From assembly GCA_037043015.1 (NCBI GenBank), contig CM073331.1:2191501-2255500 (forward strand): DNA of 64,000 bases, in the 5' to 3' direction. Shown here in pieces: positions 25,527 through 37,450 of this stretch; positions within the stretch are counted from its first letter, which is position 1, and each line of letters starts with the position of its first letter. The notes below the pieces were generated by a model. It was not told where the DNA came from. It saw only the letters and a program-made list of their open reading frames with translations, and ran no database searches. The DNA is from Bryum argenteum. Taxonomy: Eukaryota > Streptophyta > Bryopsida > Bryales > Bryaceae. The position numbers were made by a program, and so were the translations under genes.

Positions 25527-25534
25527 TATAAAAA
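25527..25534 (+). promoter_or_regulatory. Candidate TATA box of the PAH-domain gene
   Basis: TATAAAAA lies 321 bp upstream of the start codon, within a block conserved in the second copy (31980-32050). There the matching positions have lost the TATA, which agrees with that copy being dead. Confidence 0.5.
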
Positions 25535-25854
25535 CCCCAAAGAGAAGATTGTCCTCCGCCTACCTCCTTCGGTACATCCTACTACTTTTCCGCTACGCCC
25601 ATTCCACATTTCCGCTCACTTCATTCTCTCTTGTAGTCAAATCGTTAGTCACTTGCTCTAGACAAAATTGCATTGTCGTGTTTAGTTGAGAATTTATGTT
25701 TCTTGTAAAATACGGCTTCTTCTAGAAATCCTACTCCTCATCCCCTCTAACGCGTATGTTTTGGATTAGACATTTGCAGGTTGAAGCGCCATAGCTTCAC
25801 CTTTGTGTTAGTACAAGTCTTGGGTCGGGGCTGCTTTCACTACTCACTACACAA

Positions 25855-26484
25855 ATGGCGCCACAAGCATCCTCAGTCAAGAGAGGGAAGCGTAGCCTCT
25901 CCACCAGCAGCGACAGCGAGAATGAGGACCGGTTGGCGACAGGATCCCCACCATCATCACCCCGTGCGAGCGTCCCGAATTTGCTGCCAACGGAGGAGAG
26001 AGATGTTCCGCCGGTATTTCACTTCAACTACAGGTTTGCTTCCAACTACATCACCAAAGTGAAGGAGACCTGCAGCCCCCTGGCGATCGGAGCGTTTCGG
26101 GAGCTCATCAACGACTTGAGCGTGAAATGTGTGGAAGAAGCAGACGTCGTTCCACGCCTGGAGAACATGTTCGGGACGTACCAGCATCTCGTCCGCGATT
26201 TCAAGGTGTTTCGTTCTCCGCGGGGTAAGTTTACCGATGTAGCGTCGACCGTGCAAGGCGTGCACAGATTGCAGTCGGTTGTGGAGGAAATTCTTGGCGC
26301 CGAATCAGCAGAGAATCCTACGATGCGGAGTACATGCGGACGTGTGACTTCACCTCCTCAGATTCCTCAGGATCACCCGATGGACAACATGGTCGAAGTT
26401 GGGGAATGTGAAGATTACAAGGCAAAGTGCGCGGCCAACCTGGCGAAGGATAGAGCTCGTCTTCGCAAGGCGGGTCTGTACTAG
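25855..26484 (+). CDS. Single PAH-domain (SIN3-like) protein
   Basis: An intact 209-residue single-exon frame. Residues about 58-125 follow the paired amphipathic helix pattern of SIN3 co-repressors: YITKVKETC, a middle helix around FRELINDL, then DVVPRLENMFGTYQHLVRDF with a final VFRSP. PAH domains bind short helices of transcription factors and recruit histone deacetylase complexes; SIN3 proteins carry several, whereas this one has one. The N-terminal 50 residues are Ser/Arg-rich and likely disordered; the C-terminus is basic (AKDRARLRKA). The start was chosen because the second copy at 32608 begins with the same MAPQASS. A TATA box lies upstream and AATAAA downstream. Compared with the second copy it lacks about 28 residues with a Cys/His cluster. 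The PAH call is by pattern and is moderately sure; nuclear co-repressor function is inferred. Confidence 0.7.
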   Translation: MAPQASSVKRGKRSLSTSSDSENEDRLATGSPPSSPRASVPNLLPTEERDVPPVFHFNYRFASNYITKVKETCSPLAIGAFRELINDLSVKCVEEADVVPRLENMFGTYQHLVRDFKVFRSPRGKFTDVASTVQGVHRLQSVVEEILGAESAENPTMRSTCGRVTSPPQIPQDHPMDNMVEVGECEDYKAKCAANLAKDRARLRKAGLY

Positions 26485-26653
26485 CTTCAGATCGATCGGG
26501 CCTTTCTTCAACTTGTGTTCGATCGTGTGACACATTGTGTAGAATATTGTGGTGTGGATCAGCGCCAGGTTGATGGATCACACTCTCTTCACCTTTTTGT
26601 TTAAATGTGTAGCACTTTGTGCTTCGTGTTTTCAATATGTATGTTTCATATTG

Positions 26654-26659
26654 AATAAA
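26654..26659 (+). terminator. Candidate polyadenylation signal of the PAH gene
   Basis: AATAAA, 170 bp past the stop codon, followed at once by an overlapping second AATAAAG. Confidence 0.5.
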
Positions 26660-28049
26660 TAAAGATATTTTTCCTCCTTGGATGAAAATGCTAGAGGATA
26701 TTATGCAATAACGTTCGAAAATATCACTTCTCAATTTAGTTGAGTCTTTTATGCACTATTAGCACACATATGAGCAAAATTGTACTCGACGAAGTCCACT
26801 ACGCTCACAAATTTGAGATTTAAAAATAATGTCGTACCTGAATGCCATATCTCTATTGTAAGGCAAAAACTTCTTTTACATAGCTCAAAAGTGATTTTTC
26901 CTTGATATTATATATGAGAAGGAAGTAGGTGCCTTGTAGATATGCATTTTGGTTAAGTGACATCTGATAGAATTATACCTCACAACCAAATTAGGCATTT
27001 TGTTATCCAACATGCTTATTATAGTATTAAGATGTATAACACTTAGAGTAAGGCGAAGGGTTGGAGAAACTCGAAGGGGTCTCAAAAAGGAGGGGGACGC
27101 AAGAGCGGGAGAAAATCGAAGGACATTGGAAGACGCTTGTGCCAAGGGACTGAAAGATGGTGGGGCTCAAGGAAGGGGGAAGAGCTATTCAGCACAAAGG
27201 CGCATAACACAAAAATTTGGATGAGTGAGCCTCGAGCCATCATGGAGGCCTTAGTAAGTAGGTCACCAACTACGGGACCGAGATGAGGAGTCCAAGAATG
27301 GATTGTGTATTGTGCATTCAATGTGAAGGAAGATTATGATGATTCCGTCGACCACAGTATAGATGATTGTGATGTGCAATCACTTTGCGGAAAGATTAAA
27401 AAAATTATGTCCATGGCCTAAATGATTACGAGAGGCATATGAATTATGCGGGTCTTCCGCCTAAGGCATATGCTAGGGTACGCAAGCAAGAAATGGAAAG
27501 CAAAAGTAGTTGTATCCTTTACTTTACGATGTGTAAATGAAATGTTCTCTCTACCATTTTAGGGGCACAAGTTCTCTATAAAATTGGATTGCCCTCGTAG
27601 ACATCTTTACCTTTTTCTTAATTGTCTGTGCCGCAAGCATTAAGCATAGTGCATGGCAATAAAATTTGCAAATCCAAGCGCAAGAAAAATGTAAAGACAA
27701 AATGACATAATGACAAAATGATTACAAAATTTCAACATTTGACATGTGTTGTATCTTTTCTTTGCAACAATGATACAAAATCAAGGGTTTGGTGTGTAGT
27801 AATGTATTCAAAATTTAGTTTGTTGTACATGCTACGAAACAAAAATAGTTTCACCTAGATCTCATTGATTTTCCATGATTGAGAATTTTCAATCATTCTA
27901 ACTTTTAATCAAAACAAGTTGGCAAAATTTCACTGGTGAAGGCAATCATTTACTTTTCAATTGATTGGTTTCTGAAATTATCTTAAAGATAAGATGAAGT
28001 TAATTTTGAGTTGATTTGAGGTTCATAGAAGGAAGGTAAAATTACAATT
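26660..28049. other. Gene-free stretch downstream of the PAH gene
   Basis: A less AT-rich patch at about 27030-27380 has short open frames on both strands (for example 27000-27224, Arg/Gly-rich) without recognisable motifs; it may be a coding remnant. The remainder is AT-rich. Confidence 0.35.
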
Positions 28050-28306
28050 AACCCCAATTCCATTAAAATGGCACTATGCCATGTGCCATTTTGTCACACT
28101 AAATCTTACATTTGTGCTCATACAAAATGGTATATTCTGTAATATCACAATTTTTCTTTTAATATCACTTCTTTACATACATTATCACTCATTTTCCCTA
28201 ATATCACCTCAAAATTCTGTTATATCACATGGTTTTTGAACTGAAGTTTATAAAGTTGAAGTGTGCCATTTTACCGGAATAATGCCATTTTAACGGAATT
28301 GGGGTT
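28050..28306. mobile_element. MITE, family A, with AATT target duplication
   Basis: AACCCCAATTCC at the left, GGAATTGGGGTT at the right, 257 bp, flanked by AATT on both sides (28046-28049 and 28307-28310). It lies in AT-rich DNA, so the 4-bp duplication matters only together with other copies. Confidence 0.8.
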
Positions 28307-28584
28307 AATTAAATGGAAGTTGAATCTAAAGTTATATGTTGCTATTAAGTAAGAGTTAGGAACCTTAAATTATAGTTAGTTATCTAGAACTTCATTAACT
28401 ACCAAATCTAAATAGAGTGCAAGATAAATAGTTGTACAAACAAGACCACTTATTTCGATAAAAAAAAAAAAAAAAAAAAAACAAGATGGCGATATTTTTT
28501 GTAAAATTTTGATTTGCCACAAGCACAACATTTTAAGTGAATACGATGATAAAGTTGGTTCTCCACTTTCAAAATGAGTTTTCT

Positions 28585-29000
28585 TATAATGGCATTAGTG
28601 TGCTAAAATGGCTAGCTTTGATGTGCTTGAAATAAAAATAATAACATTCATTTGATTTATGTCAATTTTTGACATCAAAGTGCAAATTTTTCTATGGTTT
28701 AAAAACAAGCAATAATTTTGAACGGTCGTTTAGAATTACAGGCCTTTGAATTGTGTCCATTTAAAGGTCAAAACCATAATAGTGTGATACCGTGGAATTT
28801 TGGGGATATTCTAGAAATTGATTTCTATATGGACAAAGTGAGTATATTAAAACACTTGCTATTCTAAAAGTATATTTATTTTTTATTTTGAGTTCACAAT
28901 ATGCCTCTAAAATGGCACATTTTTGAATGCGGCCAAAATGGCACATCAAGTCTTTGGTAATATAGTAGTATACTATAAAGAATAATGCTTTTTAAGAGAA
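28585..29000. mobile_element. Degraded MITE, family A
   Basis: Recognisable internal motifs of family A (AATGGCATTAGTGTGC at the left, GAACGGTCGTTTAGAA, AAAATGGCACATCAAG near the right) but both terminal repeats are eroded. An older copy than its neighbour at 28050. Confidence 0.5.
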
Positions 29001-29289
29001 TTGAAGTTTTCTTAGTTTTTAGGCACTTTTTGGGTGCCATAGCTTAGCTTATGCACACTTGGAGAAGAAACGTTATTTTATACAAAGAAGGCCCCCTCTA
29101 ACAAGTGAATTTTGAAAAGTGGTCCGTACACCAACAAGTGGATAATTATATAGTTAAGTGCAGTTTTATACAATTGCATGCTTGTTTTGTTTGAAATTTT
29201 TTATGCTAAGAGATGATATAATATCAAGTTATGAAATTTGTTATTTGCGATAACTCGAACGGTGTGTCTTACCAAATGTGCCTCTTGAG

Positions 29290-29600
29290 ATCAATTCTCA
29301 CAAATCTATTAGCATCTTTATAATTCTCCAAGTAGGGAGAGATTATTGTACATTTCCAATAATCCTTCATATTTTTCTACGCTTTATTTAGTTCTTTACT
29401 TCCTTTGCTATGGCTCCTCTTCTGGAGCAATTGAATGAACATACTCGTTTGTAGCCTCGAGTATTCTACAAAAAATTTATGGATGATGGTAATTTCCTAA
29501 ACCCAATTGGCTTGATGAATTGCACATTCTTATATTTAGAGTTTTTACAAAAACATTGATGTGTGGCTCGCAATCTGCCAGAGGTTCTCAAAAACATGTA
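29290..29600. repeat. Segment duplicated at 33.77-34.05 kb
   Basis: Matches about 33775-34050 through CTTTGCTATGGCTCC-like, TTCTACAAA and GATGGTAATTTTC-like blocks in the same order and orientation. Each lies downstream of a PAH gene copy, so the segmental duplication includes this flank. Confidence 0.5.
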
Positions 29601-29608
29601 TCCAAAAA

Positions 29609-29680
29609 TAATAATAATAATTATTATTATTATTATAAAAAATAAATAATAATAATAATAATAATAATAAAATAAAAAAC
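29609..29680. repeat. AAT/ATT microsatellite, partly inverted
   Basis: Runs of AAT change to ATT and back, so part of the tract can pair with itself. Confidence 0.85.
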
Positions 29681-29699
29681 AAAATCTTGATTCGAGGTT

Positions 29700-30770
29700 C
29701 TAATTCTAATATGATTATTGATTGAATAAAGTATTTTGTTTAATTTTGAACCTCAAAGCTAGATTAATTAAACAATTAAAAGGTGACCCTCATGACCTAC
29801 ATATCTTTGTGTACTATATATTGACCTATATTGGGCATTAAAGTTGCTAAAATCGGTTGACCCAATAATTCGATTGGATTGTATTAGCCTCTTAAGTCAA
29901 AAGCTCCCGAAATTGTCAAAAACTCCTCAAAACCACCCTTTGAAAATTTTAAACTTTTGACGTAATTTCAAGTATGTAACTGTAAGATCTTATACCAAAC
30001 TTGTTCATGTACGTGTGTACTATATCTTAGTTTTGAATTCTTTACCAATTGGGAGATTATAACACTAAAAGCTTGAAAGAAAGATTTTATCTTTGTTGCA
30101 AAATGGGACGAAGTATTTTTTGGGCCCCAAAAACTAATGATAAAGGTGATTTTAAAGTGTGACTCTTGAACTACTTGTTTCTAAGTGAGTTAAGAACATG
30201 TCTATGCTATTTTATTCTCATGGGACCTATAAAACCTCAAAAAATGCTTGAATTTTCATATATGAAGACGTGCTCAAAATTCAGCTTCAAATGCCCTTCT
30301 TTGATGATTAAAATAGCTTGTGAAGAATAATTGGATAAAATATCCAAACGGTAAGAACATGCCTTGAAACCTTACCTCAATGTAGAAAAAAAAAATCTCA
30401 ATTTTTTGGGAATTTTTAAAGTTTATGCGATCTTATTTTTTGGGCTGATTTTGAGAGTAAAAACGAGCATATACTGGAATTAGGGCAATTTTGTGCAGAT
30501 TTCAAATAGTTTTTTCAAACTTTTACCGTGAAAATCTTCTAGAGTATGAGGAACTTTAAAGCATTAATGATTTATTAGAAAGGTAATTATATAAAAACTC
30601 TACAAGCTGCAAAATATTTCAATCTCATATTCTCATACAAGCTTAATATAGTAAATACGAGTTTTGAGCTTCTCCAGACCTACCGTTTGCGTCCTCAAGC
30701 TGCACAAGCTTTTAACGCGCGTACGTATAAACATTGTGATAAATATCAGAGAAAAAGTCTACACTCATTT
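29700..30770. other. Gene-free stretch
   Basis: AT-rich sequence with phrases shared with the family D interior (for example near 30050-30130), likely old element debris. No gene. Confidence 0.4.
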
Positions 30771-30961
30771 CACTAGTAGAAAATGGCACTAAAAGTGACG
30801 GTCGTAATGATTTGACCGTAATGATACATAATGCATATTTTGATTGTGCTTCTAATGACATCACAATAAAATATTTTATTTGTCACTTTTCATATCATAT
30901 TTTTTTAAGTTATTAGAAGCACAAATAAAACGGACACTTTTAGTGCCATTTTCTACTAGTG
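30771..30961. mobile_element. CACTA-type MITE, family C
   Basis: 191 bp with perfect terminal inverted repeats of 27 bp, starting CACTAGTAGAAAATGGCACT. The flanking trinucleotides TTT and GTT differ by one base. It lies next to the left edge of a family B copy whose own left end is missing. Confidence 0.8.
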
Positions 30962-30984
30962 GTTGTGTATTATGTAGGTTTAAG

Positions 30985-31248
30985 TTCAAGACAGTGGTTT
31001 GTAACGGTATCTTATCAAACGTTGCTCAAGTTTAGCAACGTTTTTGATCTTGCTTGAGCAGCGTTCTCAAAACAAAAAGCAACATTATGGCATTATCGAG
31101 CAAAATTATTTATAATCTAGTTGAAAAGGTTGCTTATTTTCTTGAGAACGGCTCAAGCAAGTTCCGAAACGTTACAAGACTTGAGCAACATTAACACAAA
31201 AGCAACGTTTGTAATGTTGCAAACCCAAGGCTTTCTTTTCTAGTAGTG
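30985..31248. mobile_element. CACTA-type MITE, family B, left end missing
   Basis: The interior (AGCAACGTTTTTGATCTTGC, then inverted copies) and right end TTTTCTAGTAGTG match the copy at 11546-11816. The left CACTA terminus is absent. Confidence 0.65.
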
Positions 31249-31249
31249 C

Positions 31250-31794
31250 TACAAGAAATTCCTTAGTATCACTTAATCGTTTAGAATATAGCACAAGTTA
31301 GCTTTGACAGATAGAACAACGATAGAACAAAGTTTTGAAAAGGATATGATCTTAGAGAACTCAGTGAGAGAATAAGGGAACTAAAACAGTCTATTAGAGC
31401 CACATTTGTTTCCTAAAAGAGAAAAATTGACACTGGAAACCTTCTACTTGCCATAGTTAGCCATTGCAATGCTAAAAATAACGAGTAGAGGAGGAGTTTG
31501 AAATGAACTAGCGACACAAGTCATTTTAGGAGTTCTACTATTAGTGTAATTAGTGTTTCACCACAAATGGTGTTCATTATATTGGAATTTGTTCTGCCTC
31601 TTTGTTCGCATAATTATTCAGTTAATCAGATAATCTTGAATCACTTTCCTTAGCATAAATTCTATCTCATAACTTACACCCAGTATTTTCCAAAATGTTA
31701 CACCTATTGATAAAATGTAAATCGTATTGAATTGTTGATTTCTAAAATTCATGCTCTAAGTGTTACAAACATATATACTACTTTAGGGATTTTT
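31250..31794. other. Gene-free stretch
   Basis: AT-rich DNA up to the start of homology with the first PAH gene. No gene or repeat boundary recognised. Confidence 0.4.
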
Positions 31795-33440
31795 GCCCTC
31801 CATTGGCAGCATGAATCGCTTGACTTTTTGCTGTGAAGTGTCCGTAAACTTAAGTCTTACAAATGTCCATCAAAAAGTTTTCCCTCTGATCTTTGGTGAC
31901 TAAAAAAGGGAGTTACTCTCCAAGCATGAGAGGTCGTGTTAATCAAGCCATGGGGAAGGTGGTGCACACTAAGAAAAAAAATTCAGTCCATTTTGAAAGC
32001 GGAGTGTATCTGTAAGAACCTCAAAGTGAGGATTGTCCTTCGACCACTTGTTCTACTACATCATGTTGCTGAACAGGTACATCCATCTAACCATCTCGTG
32101 TACTCCTGTAGTCAAATACTCACATCCTTAGTTACTAGTTGATTCTGAGGTTAGACATCGTCGAGTTAAATTTCCAAACGCTTTAAAAGTATGTTTCTCT
32201 TTTCATACGGTTAACCAATGTGACGCATAGGTTTCCGAAGCAGATATTTGCAAATGCAAAGCGCGGTTGCATTGCGTTCTGTAAGCTTTTGGAAAAAGGG
32301 TAGTCTTTTGTGTTAGCATTATGATAGCTTTTAGGTTGAACGCGTAGGTGACTAGGTATTTTGCACGGGCTTTGGTGTGCCTACATGAATGTCCTAGTAT
32401 AAACATGCAGGAAGGGATGCTCTTACTGTTGAAGGAAGAATTGGCTTGCTCTGAGAGAATAGTTTTTGTGAAGTCTATGGTTGTCCTCGCATAATAAATT
32501 ATTTGTTGGAATGTTACCTTGCTCACAGTTGCTTGTATTTGACAGAGGGGTAACGCAAATCCAGCACTTTTCAAACCTTCGTGACTATTTCAGTACTATT
32601 TGCATAAATGGCGCCACAAGCATCTTCAGACAAGAATGGAAAGCGGAGCCTGTACACGAGCAACTACAGTGAAGATGAGGAGCGGTCGGCGAGAGCATCC
32701 CACCATCATCATTTGATGCGAACGTTCCGAAGGAGATTCATTTCTGAGATGTTCCGACACTATTTTTCTTCAACTACAGTGTTGTATTCAACTACATCAA
32801 CAAAGTGAAGGATACCTGCAGCCCATGGCAATCACAGCGTTTCGAGAGCTTGTCAACGACTTGAGCGTGAAATGCGTTGATGAGGCCGACGTCATTCGAC
32901 GCCTAGAGAACATATTCGGAACTTACGAGCATGTCGTCTAAGGATTCAAAGTGTTTCGTTCGCCTCGGGCCAAGTTTACCGATGTAGCATCCACCATGCA
33001 AGGAGTGAACAAATTGCAGACCGTTGTGGAGGAAGCTCTTGGCCCCGAATTACCAGAGAATTCAATGGTGGGCGGAGTCAGACATGTGACTTCACCTCCT
33101 CAGATTCCACCAACTCAAGATGTCATTAACCATACAAGTGAGCACTTGGATTGTGGGAAGAAGCTACATTACCACTGCGCCCTGTGTGGGAACCAGGATT
33201 ACCCGATGGACAACATGGTGGAAGTTGGGGAATCCGAAGAGTACAAGGCTCGTTGCGCGGCCAATCTTGCAAAGGATAGAGCTCGTCTTCGTAAGGCCGT
33301 TCTGTATTAACTTCATATCGATTAAACATACCTTCTTCAGCTTTTATTGATACGTATAACACATGCGTGCAGAATAGTATGGTGTGGATCTTAGATCACT
33401 CCCTCTTCAGCTTTTGATCAATCGTGCACGGCTTCGTATT
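31795..33440 (+). pseudogene. Second, broken copy of the PAH-domain gene
   Basis: Aligns with 25285-26640 from the promoter region to past the coding end. The start MAPQASSDKNGKRS is at 32608, the frame is lost near 32690-32800, and TAA at 32939-32941 interrupts the last PAH helix; the C-terminal part is again open (32951-33310), ending AKDRARLRKAVLY like the first copy. The TATA box of copy 1 is not conserved. Unlike copy 1 it has an extra segment at about 33110-33196 encoding HLDCGKKLHYHCALCGN, with Cys/His spacing reminiscent of a small zinc-binding motif. That segment is bounded by CAAGAT and CAGGAT, so copy 1 may have lost it by recombination between these short repeats. Confidence 0.8.
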
Positions 33441-33462
33441 TTCAATATGTGTGTCGTAGGTA

Positions 33463-33730
33463 CACTATTACAATTTGAGGGGTTTGCAACGTTTTCTTTT
33501 TAAATGTTGCTTAAGTCTAGCAACGTTTTGGAACTTGCTTGAGCAACGTTCTCAAGAAGATAAACAACATTATCTGATCACCGAGCAACTTCATTTATAA
33601 TCTAATTGAAAACGTTGCTTATTTTTTTTAAACTTCGCTCAAGCAAGTTCTAAAACGTTGCTAGACTTAAGCAACGTTTACTCAAAAGCAACGTTTGTGG
33701 CGTTGCAAAACCCCTTCCTTTCAAGTAGTC
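33463..33730. mobile_element. CACTA-type MITE, family B
   Basis: Starts CACTATTACAATTTG and ends near TTCAAGTAGT, with the GCAACGTT inverted-repeat interior. It sits directly at the downstream edge of the PAH pseudogene. Confidence 0.7.
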
Positions 33731-33774
33731 GTATTGCTAGAGATCATGTTCCTTCTTGGACGAATTGGAATCTG

Positions 33775-34050
33775 AAAGGTTACTTACATGGAATTCGAAT
33801 ATAGAGAGATCATTGCACATTTTTTGGTAATCTTTCGTTCTTTTTGTTTAGTGAGCTTTTCATTTTTTCTCCCGCAAGGTCCTCCCTTGGAACTGCTTTG
33901 TACTTCCTTGAGAATTCTACAAATAATCTATGGAAGTTGGCGGATGATGGCAATTTTCTAGAACAATAGGGTTGATGAATTGCGCATTTTTACGTGGAGA
34001 CTCTTCAAAACCATCCTTCCTATCATGATTTGGCTTCTCGTCTCGAAGAA
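33775..34050. repeat. Segment duplicated from 29.29-29.60 kb
   Basis: Partner of the segment at 29290-29600. It has an open reading stretch (LQNHPSYHDLASRLEEG near 33998) that resembles coding sequence, but I do not recognise it and the partner does not keep the frame. Confidence 0.45.
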
Positions 34051-34918
34051 GGTAGGATTTGGGAATTGAATTTTCAATATCCCTATATTTTTTCACTTGA
34101 GATTGAGTGTTCTAAAAACCTTAATACAATGGTGCTTAGATCACATAAACGTTTTCGGACAGACAAAAACGTTGATCTTATCCAAGCGTTGACCATAACG
34201 AAGCAATGCCTCTTTGCATAATAAAGGGACAGGGACAACGTTCTTAACTAGACGTTGATCGTAATGAGGTCGATCTTATCCAGGTACCATTCTATGACAT
34301 GTACAATTGTGAAAATTCTCCATGTTCGCTCTTGTAAGGTAAGAACCTTATCTTTTGATCTTGTTCAATAGAATTTACTTGTTGAAATTGAGATTTAAAA
34401 ATCTATTCACATGAAGTATGTATGTGAGATAATTTCAAGATCTTGTATGTGGAATTTTGGAAGCCAAGAAATTTGTTACCAAACTATCAATTTGTACAAG
34501 ATTTTGGAAGATTTTTGAGTGACTCAATGTTCCTCGGTTGTTTACGAGTTGAAATTTAAGAAACCAAAAGATTTTGTATAGTAGGTGTCAAAAGGTATAT
34601 GAAAAAGATTGACTTTATTTACAGTTCAAAAGGTATATGGAAGAGATTGAATTTTGTAACAAAGAGTAGCGTGTAGACCCTTCAATTAACTTGCACTCTA
34701 AAACATAGTGAACTAAATCATAAGTAACTTGTGTCATTTGATTGAATCATAGTGTCTCAAACCTTACAAAGGCTTTTAAAGTTTTTAAGTTTTTAAGTTT
34801 TTGAATAACATGACATTCGAACTTTAGATAAACATTTTTGTGGAATCAACTTTGCAATTTAGAGGAATTCATATGAGTTGGTGGCTTATTTGTTATTTAA
34901 GCTTTAAAAAATAAAAAT

Positions 34919-34920
<2 letters not shown>

Positions 34921-34970
<50 letters not shown>
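34921..34970. repeat. AT dinucleotide microsatellite
   Basis: About 22-24 uninterrupted AT units followed by a T-rich run. Confidence 0.95.
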
Positions 34971-34972
<2 letters not shown>

Positions 34973-34999
34973 TTTTTTTTTTTTTTCATGAGGGACTTG

Positions 35000-37170
35000 A
35001 AGGCCTCAATATACACCAATAAAACTTTTGGTCTATCGACGTAGTAACAGTTCTAAATACCCAATATCCAAAAAAAAATAATACATGAGTATGGAAGGCA
35101 TTAGAGCCACCCTTGAGATTTTTAATCAATCTTCAATATTTGAAGTCAATAAATATAGTTCATTCTATCTATATATAATGATGTTTAAACAATGACCTAG
35201 AATAAAGACTATAATTCTGGATGATTGCTTTTGATTTGATTATGTAGAAGATTATTAATAAAACTAATTAGTCACTTTAAGCAACCTTTAGTTTGTAGTT
35301 GTCAATATCATGTTCTATTCTTCCATTTACTTTATAAAATTTCTATTGAATTTTACGAATCTCAATTTATTCCAAGCCTTACAAATAGTTTTGTAAATAT
35401 GCAGTTCAAAACTATTCAAAGAAGGGTACAAGAAGGGTAACTGAATTCTCCAATGTATTCATACAATTTTTTGCGTTTTTGACTTTGTATGGAGTTGTAG
35501 TTTGTTGTCAAATTCTCTTACCCAATATTACTTTTAGTGCCCTTTCTCAATGAAGTGCTTGGAGTTTTAATTGCTTGATCTAAATTCTTTTGCACAACTT
35601 CTTAAACTTGTAGTCTACATGAGAATTAATAATTTCCATATCACTTAGTAAAAATTTAAGAGAATTGAGTGCCCTGCACATGGTCTCTCATAACCTCATT
35701 TGCCGTCATTGTTCATTGAGTTGGTTTTCATTATTCACAAGCTCCAAGAGTTTGAGAAGCTACGTTTTAGCAAACACCCCTGAAGTGGCTTTAGTGAAAA
35801 TCCAAACGTAGCAAACAGGGTCAAATCCTAGTAGTGAGCTTGCCGCCTGCATTCTGGGTATGGACCACTGGTCATGATGACCTGTTCAATCAAATCAGAT
35901 CATTGTAGAACAATGCTTTCGGTGGTCAAGAACAGAAGGTTAAACGGATCATGATCATCCTGGTACTTTTGGAGTTGATACTCCATATAAAATTGCAGTG
36001 ATTTTAACTGGGCTTGCTGGAGTGGGTATCTATGATTTGTAGTAGGGAATATTGTATGACGAGGAATCACTTCAAGGGGCTTCGGATATCACTAGCAATT
36101 GGACTGAGAGGAGCGTACAATGATGCGCCGAAGGTGGTCTTCAAACTTGCTTTTACATGTGTATTCTGTTGGCAATTAGAGATTTTCGAGCACGAATACT
36201 TCATGCTCATGATGTTTACTGAGTTTTTTCAGATTCCAAAGCAGGGCTTGAATTTCTTCTTGAGGGATGGGCTACTCAAGCACGTGAATCAAGACGTCTT
36301 CAAGCTTGCTTGCTTGGGTATGGGCCGTATTCTATTGAACATGCATAGCATTTTGAAAATAAGCATCTCAAAAATAGATGTTCTATGTACATGATTAAAA
36401 AGGATGTAACGGGAAAATGTTGTATGTAATGCAAGATGATTTGTCTCGGCGTGGTTGTGTGGTGGTGCCTCGGAAGTATGAAAGTATGCACCTAGAAGAG
36501 GAGCTGAGAGCCTCGGTAGTTTGGGAATATACACCCATCTCGAAAAGAATTGAGAGCCTCCGACATTTGGAAATATGTGCCTATCTCGAATGGAGGTGAG
36601 AGCATCATATCATGTACCAAGGTACAACCAATTCTTTTCTGTTTTGGATGGTAGAGCTGCATATTAGAATTGAATCTTCGTTACATGTATCTTTTTGAAT
36701 TTTGTATTTGACTTTTCAGGCTATGTTAATCGACCTTGCTCTTTCAAGGTAGCTGTGTGAGTCTGTGACAACTTCATACTGGGGCAACTCATTTTAATAT
36801 AAACATGGTTTCAAAGAGGACCCATCGACGTTTCATGAGTATTGTTCTACATTTTCTTTGTGGGCGCGAAACTCCTAGGCTCTATAATGCGAAGCTGGAC
36901 TTTTCATGGCCTTTGAAAATTTTCGCGGGCCAATCTACAATGTGTCAGTAGGACAAGGAGGTAAGGAACTAGGAGTCTTATAGGGCTTTGAACAGACAAG
37001 AGGCTTTTTCCTCAAAATCTCAGTTGTTAGAAAAACGCTACTTCGATGTTGAACATAGAAATGTGTATATGAATTTCCTTTAGATGAGACCTCAGTCATG
37101 GAAAAGCATTTATGTATTCCCTTGCAGATGCAATTTACCATGTGGTGGAGTCATTTTACCATGTGGCCGA
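35000..37170. other. Mostly gene-free stretch; unrecognised GC-richer patch
   Basis: 35230-35600 is the dispersed repeat shared with 24.2-24.6 kb. From about 35800 composition becomes less AT-rich. A 126-codon open frame at 36014-36394 lacks known motifs. At 36490-36600 two tandem copies of a 46-bp block beginning GAGAGCCTC occur. This patch may hold lost upstream exons of the LRR gene, but nothing can be assigned. Confidence 0.35.
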
Positions 37171-37174
37171 GTCA

Positions 37175-37450
37175 TTTTCCCATGTGGTCCCATGTGACAG
37201 GAGGGAATATCTTCTAGGATTCCACTTGCCGGAAGTGGAAAAGCCTCCTATCTCCCTTGTGTCCCTCGGCTCCCTCCTGAAGGTTGTTTTCAGGGAGAAG
37301 ATCGCCAGCCTTTGCAGAAGCGCACAACGTTTCCACCTGGTCGGATCGAAACCACCCACTTCTCGCCGCTCGCATTCTGTAAAGTTACATCCTGCAGGTT
37401 CAGGTCCGGATAGCACCTCGCAAAATCCTGCGGCATAGGCTACCGCAATG
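37175..37450 (-). pseudogene. B3-domain exon relic (diverged paralogue)
   Basis: On the minus strand an AG acceptor is followed by MPQDFARCYPDL, VTLQNASGEKWVVSIRPGG and NVVRFCKGWR, the core strands of a plant REM-type B3 DNA-binding domain. It is clearly related to the intact gene at 58.9-62 kb (PQDFVRYHGD, ENASGATWVV, RFCKGWRAFS) but more diverged than the copies at 44.8-47.3 kb. After KGWR the frame is lost, though ENNLQEG is readable in another frame. A dead fragment, probably from an older duplication. Confidence 0.75.

Noticed and set aside
27000-27321. Arg/Gly-rich 74-codon frame and its antisense partner
   Set aside because: No domain, both strands open, no expression signals. Recorded only as part of the gene-free stretch.
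30771-31248. One single large MITE spanning both elements
   Set aside because: The first 191 bp have their own perfect 27-bp inverted ends; the second part matches family B elsewhere. They are two adjacent elements.
36014-36394. A 126-codon frame upstream of the LRR gene
   Set aside because: No motif recognised; it contains a plausible hydrophobic stretch but nothing that separates it from chance in this composition.
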